From the NCBI GenBank assembly GCA_046262995.1, contig JBHELQ010000049.1, positions 1 to 20,577 on the forward strand: a stretch of DNA of 20,577 nucleotides. Direction: 5' to 3'. Positions 7,712 through 13,873 of this stretch are shown in pieces (the stretch's first letter is position 1; each line of letters begins with the position of its first letter). The DNA is from JBHELQ01 sp046262995. Its GTDB lineage: Bacteria; Actinomycetota; Thermoleophilia; Solirubrobacterales; Thermoleophilaceae. The notes under the pieces are model-generated. The model did not search any database, had not been told where the DNA came from, and saw nothing but the letters and a program-made list of their open reading frames with translations. The translations under genes were made by a program, and so were the position numbers.

Positions 7712-8373
7712 CCGGTCACCGTAGGCGCGGCAAGCTGACGACCTCCTGAACGCGGCTCGGGAGAGATCGAGAGGACCGGGTGAAGCTCTACGGCGTTCCG
7801 AGCGGCGCCGCGCTGTTCGTGGCCGTAGTCGAAGAAGCCGACCCCGGTGACGGTGGCGTGCCCAGCGAGCGGTCGGAATCTGCCACGTGAGGCGCGGCGG
7901 CCCGCCAGCAGGCGAGCGCGAGCCGAGTCGATCCTCGTCCTGAACGTCCGCGGCGCCGCCCGGTCGCAAGCGGGCGCCGGAAACTCGCTGATCATGGTTC
8001 GGCCCGAGCGATCGGCGAGCACCAGATGAACGTCCCCGTCCGGCATCAGCCGGAAGCCGGCGAGGCGCACGCCGCGGAGACGCCAGACGTGACTCTCGAG
8101 GGGAGCTATGCGGATGCCGGCGGCATGGTGCCTGGAAAGCCTGCTCAACGCCGCCATCGTGGTGGTGCGCGGGGCGGGATCGATCGCGCCGGCGCCTCTG
8201 TCCGCGAGGGTCTTGACCCTCCAGCGATAGCCCCCGCAATGAGTGCGCTCCGAACCAGGCTTCGCTCGGCTGGCGCGCGCATCGTGATCGACCAGCTCCG
8301 GGTAGGCGGCGACGCTTGCGACGCCGGCGAGGCAGAGGGCCGCGAGTAGCAGGGCACTCCGGATCCGCCGCAT
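7708..8373 (-). CDS. Secreted conserved hypothetical protein, first gene of the ABC operon
   Basis: From ATG 8373 this is 221 aa with signal peptide MRRIRSALLLAALCLAG...VAA and cleavage near residue 23. The mature part has two Cys (HCGGYRWRVKTLAD and APACDR) and conserved-looking blocks: TTTMAALSRL, RIAPLESHVWRLRGVRL, GDVHLVLADRSGRTMISEFP, and HATVTGVGFFDYGHEQRGAARNAVELHPVLSI. I recall similar proteins in actinobacteria annotated as hypothetical. No catalytic triad or metal site could be assigned. A GTG at 8415 (235 aa) is possible, but the 17-bp element at 8396-8412 would then be coding. The ATG at 8373 sits 6 nt after a -10-like CACCAT, matching the two sister promoters. The stop overlaps the lipoprotein start (ATGA). 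Probably an extracytoplasmic partner of the transporter. Confidence 0.8.
   Translation of the reverse strand: MRRIRSALLLAALCLAGVASVAAYPELVDHDARASRAKPGSERTHCGGYRWRVKTLADRGAGAIDPAPRTTTMAALSRLSRHHAAGIRIAPLESHVWRLRGVRLAGFRLMPDGDVHLVLADRSGRTMISEFPAPACDRAAPRTFRTRIDSARARLLAGRRASRGRFRPLAGHATVTGVGFFDYGHEQRGAARNAVELHPVLSISPEPRSGGRQLAAPTVTG
7712..7750 (-). promoter_or_regulatory. Direct-repeat operator plus leaderless promoter for the lipoprotein gene (site B)
   Basis: On the minus strand TTCAGGAGGTCGTCAGC (7750-7734) contains two TCAG(G/C) half-sites spaced 11 bp. Ten bases later comes TACGGT (7723-7718), a TANNNT -10 hexamer, then 6 nt to the ATG at 7711. The element lies inside the 3' coding end of the upstream secreted-protein gene, so this would be an internal promoter of the operon. 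The same element recurs at 8396-8412 and 10486-10502 with the same spacing. Confidence 0.6.
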
Positions 8374-8412
8374 GAGGGGATGGTGGTGGGCGGCCCCTGA
8401 CAGCCTCCTGAA
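8374..8412 (-). promoter_or_regulatory. Direct-repeat operator plus leaderless promoter for the secreted-protein gene (site A)
   Basis: On the minus strand TTCAGGAGGCTGTCAGG (8412-8396) has two exact TCAGG half-sites 11 bp apart. Ten bases downstream is CACCAT (8385-8380), a -10-like hexamer with C for the first T, then 6 nt to ATG 8373. It lies 42 bp upstream of the response-regulator start on the other strand, so one bound dimer could influence both divergent genes. OmpR/PhoB-family regulators classically bind 11-bp-spaced direct repeats. Confidence 0.58.
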
Positions 8413-8441
8413 CACCTCACGCCCGCTACCCGCGCGACGGC

Positions 8442-8453
8442 AATACTTGGTGC
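8442..8453 (+). promoter_or_regulatory. Candidate -10 hexamer before the response-regulator GTG
   Basis: AATACT at 8442-8447 matches the -10 consensus at four of six positions and ends 6 nt before GTG 8454. That is the spacing expected if transcription starts at the start codon (leaderless). No -35 or Shine-Dalgarno sequence is evident. Confidence 0.35.
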
Positions 8454-9119
8454 GTGCTGCCGAGACTCCTCATCGCCGAGGACGACGCCCAACTTCGCGG
8501 CGTGCTCACGCGGACCCTGCGCGAGGAGGGCTTCGAGGTGAACGCGGTCGCCACAGGCGGAGAGCTGGTCGAGCTCTCCCGCTCGAGCCCTCCGGATGCG
8601 CTGATCGTGGACATCGGGTTGCCTGACTCGGACGGACGTGATGTCTGCCAGGCGCTCCGCAGTCAGGGAGTCCTCAGCCCGGTGCTCTTCCTGACCGCCC
8701 GCGACGCGCTGGTCGATCTACTGGGCGGGTTCGGCGCCGGGGGCGACGACTACGTCACGAAGCCGTTCGACCTCGACGAGCTCGTCGCCCGCCTACGTGC
8801 GCTCCTGAGACGCGCCGGGGTGGAGGCGGTCGCTGAGGTCGCGGGGCTGAAGCTCGACCCGGCCGATCACGCCGCGTCGCGTGCGGGCTCGAGCGTGGCG
8901 CTGACGCCCACGGAGTTCCGGCTGGTGGCCGCGCTGGCCGCCCGGCCCGGCAGGGTCGTGGGACGCGCCGATCTGCTGCGGGCGGCCTGGCCGCACGGAG
9001 CGATAGTTCACGACAACACGCTCGACGTCTACATCGCCCGCCTCCGGCGCAAGCTCCGGACGCTCCCCGACCCACCGGAGATCGCCACGGTCCACGGTGT
9101 GGGCTACAGGTTGGGATGA
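8454..9119 (+). CDS. OmpR/PhoB-family response regulator
   Basis: This 221-aa cytoplasmic transcription factor starts at GTG 8454. The receiver domain (about 1-118) shows the acidic pair in IAEDD, the phospho-acceptor Asp53 (ALIVDIGLPDSDG), Thr81 (FLTARD) and Lys103 (VTKPF), all the residues needed for phosphorylation. The winged-helix effector domain (about 125-221) reads LTPTEFRLVAALAARPGRVVGRADLLRAAW, then NTLDVYIARLRRKL and TVHGVGYRLG, typical of Trans_reg_C. The stop overlaps the kinase start (ATGA, 9116-9119). It lies divergent to the ABC operon and beside the propeller lipoproteins. Three 11-bp direct-repeat elements stand before these neighbours, so it is the natural candidate to bind them. 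Confidence 0.95.
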   Translation: MLPRLLIAEDDAQLRGVLTRTLREEGFEVNAVATGGELVELSRSSPPDALIVDIGLPDSDGRDVCQALRSQGVLSPVLFLTARDALVDLLGGFGAGGDDYVTKPFDLDELVARLRALLRRAGVEAVAEVAGLKLDPADHAASRAGSSVALTPTEFRLVAALAARPGRVVGRADLLRAAWPHGAIVHDNTLDVYIARLRRKLRTLPDPPEIATVHGVGYRLG

Positions 9120-10468
9120 GCCTGCGCGGGCTCAGACCTGGCCTCCGCGGCCGCCTCCATCTGGCGGTGAGCCTGGGCATCGCGCTTGTGATCGCCGTGC
9201 TGACCAGCGGTTTCAATCTCGTCCTCTCGCGTCGACTCGACCGGGACGCGACCGACGTGGCCAGGGCGCGGGCAGCGGCACAGCTGAGCGCGGTGAGGAT
9301 CTCGAGAGGCCGCCTCACGGTTCCGGAGGCACCCGACGAGAGGGCGGTCGACAGTTCGGCATGGGTCTTCTCCGGGGGGCGGCCGATAGAGCGGCCGCGG
9401 CAACAGCCGCGCAACGACCGGGCGGCCGCGAAGCTTGCGCGCGGTGGCCGGCTGCGGCTGGACGTGAAGGACACCGACACCCGCCTGTACTCGCTTCCGA
9501 TAGTCGAGGACGGTAGGCGCCTGGGGCGGGTCGTCGCCGGGGTGTCGCTCGAGCCCTACGAGCGGACACGCCGTGCGGCGCTCATCGGGTCGATCCTGTT
9601 TGCCAGCGCCGTGTTGCTCGCCGTGGCCCTGGCCACGCGCTGGCTGATCTCGGGCGCCCTACGGCCGGTCCGGCGAATGACGGCCCAGGCGGCCGAGTGG
9701 AGCGAGCGCGACCTGGATAGGCGCTTCGGCCTGGGTGAGCCCCGCGACGAGTTCACGCATCTGGCTGCCACCCTGGACAGCCTGCTCGACCGCCTGGCCT
9801 CGAGTCTGCGTCACGAACAGCGCTTCTCGGCCGAGCTCTCCCACGAGCTGCGCACGCCCCATACGGGCATCGGCGCGGAGGCCCAACTTGCCCTGCGACA
9901 GGAGCGGGCGTCGGCGGCGTACCGGGAGGGATTCGAGCAGGTGCTCTCCAGCGCACGGCAGATGAGCCGCACCCTCGACGCCCTGCTGGCCGTGGCCCGG
10001 ACCCAGCTCGCGCCGGGTCGACGCACTAGCGATGCGCACAGCTGTGCGGTCGCCGCGGCGAAGGCCTGCGCGGCACTCTGGGGACGCGAGGGCGTAGTGG
10101 TCGAGGTCCGTCCCCCGCCCGCCCCTCTTCGGGTGGGAGCCGACGCCGAGGTCGTCGAGCGCATCCTCTACCCGATCGTCGAGAACGGCTGTCGCTACGG
10201 CCGCCGCGCGGTGGGGGTGAGGATGGAGCGCGATACGACTGCCGTCCTCTTCACGATCGAAGACGACGGTCCCGGAGTTCCGCGGGACGAGCTCGAAGGG
10301 ATCTTCGAGGCGGGGCGGCGGGGTGCCGTGTCCAGTTCCCAGACCAGCAACGGCGCAGGACTGGGCCTGGCGTTGAGCCGCCGCCTGGCACGCGCCGCGG
10401 GAGGAGAGGTCGAAGCGCGGGCCGCCAGCCCGGGTGCCCGCTTCGTCGTGCGCCTGCCCCTGTCTTGA
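9116..10468 (+). CDS. Membrane sensor histidine kinase (HAMP-HisKA-HATPase)
   Basis: This 450-aa kinase pairs with the response regulator through an ATGA overlap. Helices lie near 16-38 and 155-178, enclosing an extracytoplasmic sensor of about 115 residues (39-154) with no recognised fold. A HAMP-like segment follows (LRPVRRMTAQAAEWSERDLDRRF). The H-box is FSAELSHELRTPHTGI with phospho-acceptor His243; the Pro-His-Thr is unusual where Pro-Leu-Thr is common. The ATPase domain has the N-box PIVENGCRYG (Asn357), G1 EDDGPGVP (about 382-389) and G2 GAGLGLAL (413-420), so all catalytic boxes are present. It ends 57 nt before the kelch gene. It presumably senses an envelope signal; the identity of that signal is not visible. 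Confidence 0.94.
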   Translation: MSLRGLRPGLRGRLHLAVSLGIALVIAVLTSGFNLVLSRRLDRDATDVARARAAAQLSAVRISRGRLTVPEAPDERAVDSSAWVFSGGRPIERPRQQPRNDRAAAKLARGGRLRLDVKDTDTRLYSLPIVEDGRRLGRVVAGVSLEPYERTRRAALIGSILFASAVLLAVALATRWLISGALRPVRRMTAQAAEWSERDLDRRFGLGEPRDEFTHLAATLDSLLDRLASSLRHEQRFSAELSHELRTPHTGIGAEAQLALRQERASAAYREGFEQVLSSARQMSRTLDALLAVARTQLAPGRRTSDAHSCAVAAAKACAALWGREGVVVEVRPPPAPLRVGADAEVVERILYPIVENGCRYGRRAVGVRMERDTTAVLFTIEDDGPGVPRDELEGIFEAGRRGAVSSSQTSNGAGLGLALSRRLARAAGGEVEARAASPGARFVVRLPLS

Positions 10469-10485
10469 GCCGCCGGGGTCGTCTA

Positions 10486-10525
10486 TTCAGGAGATCGTCA
10501 GGCGGGACCGGGTAGACGGGTCGGC
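10486..10525 (+). promoter_or_regulatory. Direct-repeat operator plus leaderless promoter for the kelch lipoprotein gene (site C)
   Basis: TTCAGGAGATCGTCAGG (10486-10502) has two TCAGG half-sites 11 bp apart. Ten bases later is TAGACG (10513-10518), then 7 nt to ATG 10526. It differs from site B at only two positions (A for G at the ninth base and G for C at the last) and has the same layout. It fills the 57-nt gap between the kinase and the propeller genes, marking a separate transcription unit under the same presumed regulator. Confidence 0.6.
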
Positions 10526-11503
10526 ATGCCTCGGGCCGCTCACTTCCTGGCCGGCGCCCTCGTCCTGGCCACCCCGGCCCTTGCCGCCTGCTCCTCCGGG
10601 CGATCGGCGAGCAGGCCCGAGCTTGCCCCCAAGCCAAGCCCGGCTCTCCTCCGGCTGCGAGCCCGAGCGGTCGGACGCCTTCCGGAGCCTGTTCAGCTTC
10701 CCGCGGCGGCGTCACTCGGGGGTACGGGAAGCCTCGTCCTTGGCGGGCTGAGCGCCTCGGACCAGTCCCTGCCGACGGTAACTGCGGTCAAGGGTGGGAA
10801 TGCGCGTGCGATCGGGTCCCTGCCCGCGCCAGTCCACGACGCCGCCGCGGCGGCGATCGGGCGCGAGGTCTATCTATTCGGTGGCGGCAGCGCGGGAGGA
10901 TCGACGGCAGCCGTCTACCGCGTGGCCCCAGGCCGCGTGGCGCGCGTGGGGCAGCTGCCGGCGCCGGCGTCCGACTTGGGGGTAGCCGCCGTGGGCGGCG
11001 CGGCCTACGTGATAGGCGGGTACACCGGAGCCAGCCCACTGCGGTCGGTCGTCGTGTTTCGGCCCGGCGCAGGCGCGCGGGTCGTCGGGCGGCTTCCCTC
11101 GCCGCTGCGCTACGCCGCCGTCGCCGCGGTCGGCGGCAAGGTGCTGATCGCCGGCGGAGACTCGCCGAGCGGCCCGACCCGCGCCATTCTGAGCTTCGAT
11201 CCGGCGACCGCGCGCGTGCGCCGGCTCGGAACCTTGCCCGCTTCGGTCTCGCATGCCGCGGGTGCCTCGCTCCGAGGGACGTTCTACGTAATCGGCGGAC
11301 GCAGGTCGGCGAGTGGCGCCCAGAGCCCGCTGGTGCTCGCGGTCGATCCGGCGTCGGGAAGGGCGCGGATGGCGGGAAGCCTGCCACGCGCCCTTTCGGA
11401 CCTGGCCGCCGTCTCCGAGCCGCGCCGCATCCTCGTGTTCGGCGGGCGGGATTCGGGCGGGCGGGCTCGCGACGGGATCCTGGCCCTGGAGCCCCGCGGC
11501 TGA
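10526..11503 (+). CDS. Kelch-repeat beta-propeller lipoprotein
   Basis: This 325-aa protein begins MPRAAHFLAGALVLATPALAAC; the LAAC lipobox predicts lipidation at Cys22 and surface anchoring. The rest is a run of about six kelch-like repeats. Each has a (V/L)G.LP.P....A.AA..G....(I/L)GG....G core, for example AIGSLPAPVHDAAAAAIG, RVGQLPAPASDLGVAAVG and RVVGRLPSPLRYAAVAAVG, followed by YLFGG, YVIGG or LIAGG strands. Such six- or seven-bladed propellers usually bind ligands or proteins. No catalytic residues can be assigned. Its TGA overlaps the next ATG by one base (TGATG at 11501-11505), so translation of the two is likely coupled. The operator-like site C lies directly upstream. Confidence 0.9.
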   Translation: MPRAAHFLAGALVLATPALAACSSGRSASRPELAPKPSPALLRLRARAVGRLPEPVQLPAAASLGGTGSLVLGGLSASDQSLPTVTAVKGGNARAIGSLPAPVHDAAAAAIGREVYLFGGGSAGGSTAAVYRVAPGRVARVGQLPAPASDLGVAAVGGAAYVIGGYTGASPLRSVVVFRPGAGARVVGRLPSPLRYAAVAAVGGKVLIAGGDSPSGPTRAILSFDPATARVRRLGTLPASVSHAAGASLRGTFYVIGGRRSASGAQSPLVLAVDPASGRARMAGSLPRALSDLAAVSEPRRILVFGGRDSGGRARDGILALEPRG

Positions 11504-12645
11504 TGCCCTGGCGGCTGTCCGCGCTGATCGCCGCGGCGCTCGTCGCCGGCTGCAGCAGCTCAGGGTCGCATCCCTCCCGGGCCGCCAACGGCGCTCGAAC
11601 ACCCGGGCGCGGCAAAGCAGCGTCGGCTCCGGCGAGGACGAGGCGTCCCGCTCTCGACGTCTACGCGGCGGACCGGCCGGGCCACCTGAGCCCCGTGGTG
11701 CGGAGAGACCTGCAGCGCATCTACGTCCCCAACTCGGAGAGCAACACCGTCGACGTCATCGACCCTCGCAGCTACCGGGTCGTCGGCCACTGGGGGACCG
11801 GGGCGCTCCCGCAGCACGTAACGCCCTCCTGGGACCTGAAGAGGCTATGGGTCACGAACGACGAGGGGAACAGCCTCACCCCGATAAACCCACGCACCGG
11901 CCACCACGGCAAGCCGGTCCCGGTGACCGATCCCTACAACCTCTACTTCACGCCGCGAGGCCGCTACGCGATCGTCGTGGCGGAACGCCTGCATCGACTC
12001 GACTTCCGCGACGCGCACTCGATGAAGCTGCACCGCGCGTTGCCTGTGCCTTGCCGGGGCGTCGACCACATGGACTTCACCGCCCGCGGCCGCTACCTCG
12101 TTGCATCCTGCGAGTTCGCGGGGCGGCTCGTGGTCGTCGACGTCGCTCGCGAGCGGGTCGTCCGCTCGATTGCGCTGCGGCCCGGCGGCATGCCCCAGGA
12201 CGTGAAGCTGTCACCGGACGGCCGGGTGTTCTATGTCGCCGACATGGCCTCGAGCGGCGTATGGATCATCGACGCGCACCGCTTCCGCCGGCTTGGGTTC
12301 GTGCGCACCGGGGCGGGCGCTCACGGTCTGTACGCGAGCCGCGATTCCCGGCTGCTGTACGTCTCCAACCGCGGCGAGGGATCGATCTCCCTGATCTCGT
12401 TCCGGAGCCGGAAGGCCGTGGCGAAGTGGCGGCTGCCGGGAGGCGGCAGCCCCGACATGGGCGGAGTCTCCGCCGATGGGCGGGTCCTCTGGCTGTCCGG
12501 GCGCTACAACGGCGAGGTGTACGCGATCAGCACCCGCAGCGGCCGGCTGCTGCGACGCGTAAAGGTCGGCGCGGGGCCGCACGGGCTGTGCGTCTACCCG
12601 CAGCCCGGGCGCTACTCGCTCGGCCACACCGGCGTGTTCCGTTGA
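11503..12645 (+). CDS. YVTN-type beta-propeller lipoprotein
   Basis: This 380-aa protein has an N-terminal lipobox (MPWRLSALIAAALVAGC, lipidation at Cys17), a linker of about 30 residues rich in Ala, Arg and Ser, then a propeller of the YVTN/lactonase-like class. Repeats include IYVPNSESNTVDVIDPRSYRVVG, LWVTNDEGNSLTPINPRTG, VFYVADMASSGVWIIDAHRF, LLYVSNRGEGSISLISF and LWLSGRYNGEVYAISTRSGRL. It should face the outside of the membrane. Family members are scaffold or binding proteins; no lactonase or other active site is evident. It shares a start/stop junction with the kelch gene, making a tandem of two different propellers. Its last 34 bases overlap the 3' end of the convergent MFS gene. Confidence 0.9.
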   Translation: MPWRLSALIAAALVAGCSSSGSHPSRAANGARTPGRGKAASAPARTRRPALDVYAADRPGHLSPVVRRDLQRIYVPNSESNTVDVIDPRSYRVVGHWGTGALPQHVTPSWDLKRLWVTNDEGNSLTPINPRTGHHGKPVPVTDPYNLYFTPRGRYAIVVAERLHRLDFRDAHSMKLHRALPVPCRGVDHMDFTARGRYLVASCEFAGRLVVVDVARERVVRSIALRPGGMPQDVKLSPDGRVFYVADMASSGVWIIDAHRFRRLGFVRTGAGAHGLYASRDSRLLYVSNRGEGSISLISFRSRKAVAKWRLPGGGSPDMGGVSADGRVLWLSGRYNGEVYAISTRSGRLLRRVKVGAGPHGLCVYPQPGRYSLGHTGVFR

Positions 12646-13847
12646 GGCCCATCGGCCGCGCGGGCCGGGTGGTCCCGCTGGCGAGTGACCGCTGCGGCCC
12701 CGGCGGCGGCCGCCGCGGCGGTGCCCGCAGCGAGGACCCACAACAGCGACCTGTAGCTGCCGGTCACGGCCACCAGGACCGACCCGAGCACGGGCGCCGC
12801 GGCTCGGGCGAGGTTGAAGGGCGCGGAGAGCGCGGCCAGGAGCGCGCCGTAGCTGTCGCGCCCCCACAGCTCGGCGACCATCGTGGCGCGCAGGAGCGTG
12901 GACATTCCGTTGCTCGCGCCAAACACGATCGCGAAGACGATCGCGGCCCAGCCGCTCCGGTCACAGGCGAGCAGCACGAGCGCAGCGGCGCCCAGCCCAA
13001 AGACAGCGACCGGCAGAGCGCGTTTGCTCAGCCGGCGGCCGACCATTCCCAGCACGAGCCGACCGGGGAGCTGGGAGAAGCCCAGCAGCCCGGCGACGAA
13101 CGCCGCGAACGCCGCGCCGCTGCCCTCGTGGATCAGTAGCGAGACGAGCAGGACCACGATCGCGAAGGTCGAGAACGAGCCCAGCATGAACGCGGTGGCC
13201 AGGAGCCAGAAGGAGACGGAGCGCAGGACCTGGCGCGGCGCCGGGCCGGCCTCTCCCGGCGGGGGCTCGAGCTCCCGTGGCCGCCGTCGCAGCGCCAGCG
13301 CGTTCAGCGGGATCGCCACCGCGGCCAGGATCCCTGCCAGCACGAGCAGCGCATCCCGCCACCCGAGCGCCGCTTCGAGCTGGTGGGTCAACGGCGAGAA
13401 GATCAAGCTGGCCGTGGCGCCGACCACCGTGATCGCCGTCAAAGCGGCCCGGCGTCGCGAGGAGAGCCACTTGGCGATGACCGTGAACGCGGCCTCGTAG
13501 AGGAGCGAGGCCATCGCCACGCCCAGCGCGGCGAAGACGAGGTACAGCTCGACGATGGTATGGACGCGGGACCAGGCCGCGACGAGCACGGCGGCGGCGG
13601 CCGCGCCCCCCGTCATCAGCAAGCGCGGGCTCCTTCGGTCCAGCAGCACGCCGATCGGGAGCCCCGCCACGGCGGAGACCAGGACCGCGAGCGAGAACGC
13701 CCCGGTGATCTCGGTCCGGCTCCATCCCAGGTCGTGGTGCATCGCGGGCAGGAGCACGCCGAACGCGTACTGGAGGACGCCGTAGCCGACCGTCACGGTG
13801 ACCGACAGGGCGCCGACTATCAGCCAGCCGCGGCGAGCCTCATTCAC
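12612..13847 (-). CDS. MFS transporter
   Basis: This 411-aa membrane protein has about 12 hydrophobic helices and the loop 2-3 signature GLPIGVLLDRRSPR at about residues 62-75, typical of the major facilitator superfamily. The segment GVLQYAFGVLLPAMHHDLGWSRTEITGAFSLAVLVSA resembles the oxalate/formate and monocarboxylate antiporter-like branch, so an organic acid substrate is possible but unproven. A Pro-rich cytoplasmic loop (RRRPRELEPPPGEAG) separates the two halves. The start is GTG at 13847. The start codon lies only 26 bases from the divergent acyltransferase gene, so their promoters must overlap. The C-terminal tail (ADGPQRNTPVWPSE) is encoded by DNA that also encodes the end of the opposite propeller gene. 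Confidence 0.92.
   Translation of the reverse strand: MNEARRGWLIVGALSVTVTVGYGVLQYAFGVLLPAMHHDLGWSRTEITGAFSLAVLVSAVAGLPIGVLLDRRSPRLLMTGGAAAAAVLVAAWSRVHTIVELYLVFAALGVAMASLLYEAAFTVIAKWLSSRRRAALTAITVVGATASLIFSPLTHQLEAALGWRDALLVLAGILAAVAIPLNALALRRRPRELEPPPGEAGPAPRQVLRSVSFWLLATAFMLGSFSTFAIVVLLVSLLIHEGSGAAFAAFVAGLLGFSQLPGRLVLGMVGRRLSKRALPVAVFGLGAAALVLLACDRSGWAAIVFAIVFGASNGMSTLLRATMVAELWGRDSYGALLAALSAPFNLARAAAPVLGSVLVAVTGSYRSLLWVLAAGTAAAAAAGAAAVTRQRDHPARAADGPQRNTPVWPSE
12653..12667 (+). terminator. Weak hairpin just after the propeller gene
   Basis: CGGCC-GCGCG-GGCCG forms a 5-bp GC stem with a 5-nt loop, starting 8 nt after the stop at 12645. It lies inside the C-terminal codons of the convergent MFS gene and has no T-tract. 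It may help end the propeller transcript. Short GC stems occur by chance in this DNA. Confidence 0.25.
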
Positions 13848-13873
13848 GTGACATAGGTTCCTCGAACGGGTAG

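Noticed and set aside
7712..8239. N-terminal extension of the lipoprotein frame to 8239
   Set aside because: It overlaps the secreted-protein gene out of frame and would hide a perfect lipobox signal peptide at ATG 7711.
11313..13139. Open frame of about 600 codons spanning the propeller and MFS genes
   Set aside because: It crosses both a plus and a minus gene that have clear domains, and its Arg-rich translation is typical of a GC-rich shadow frame.
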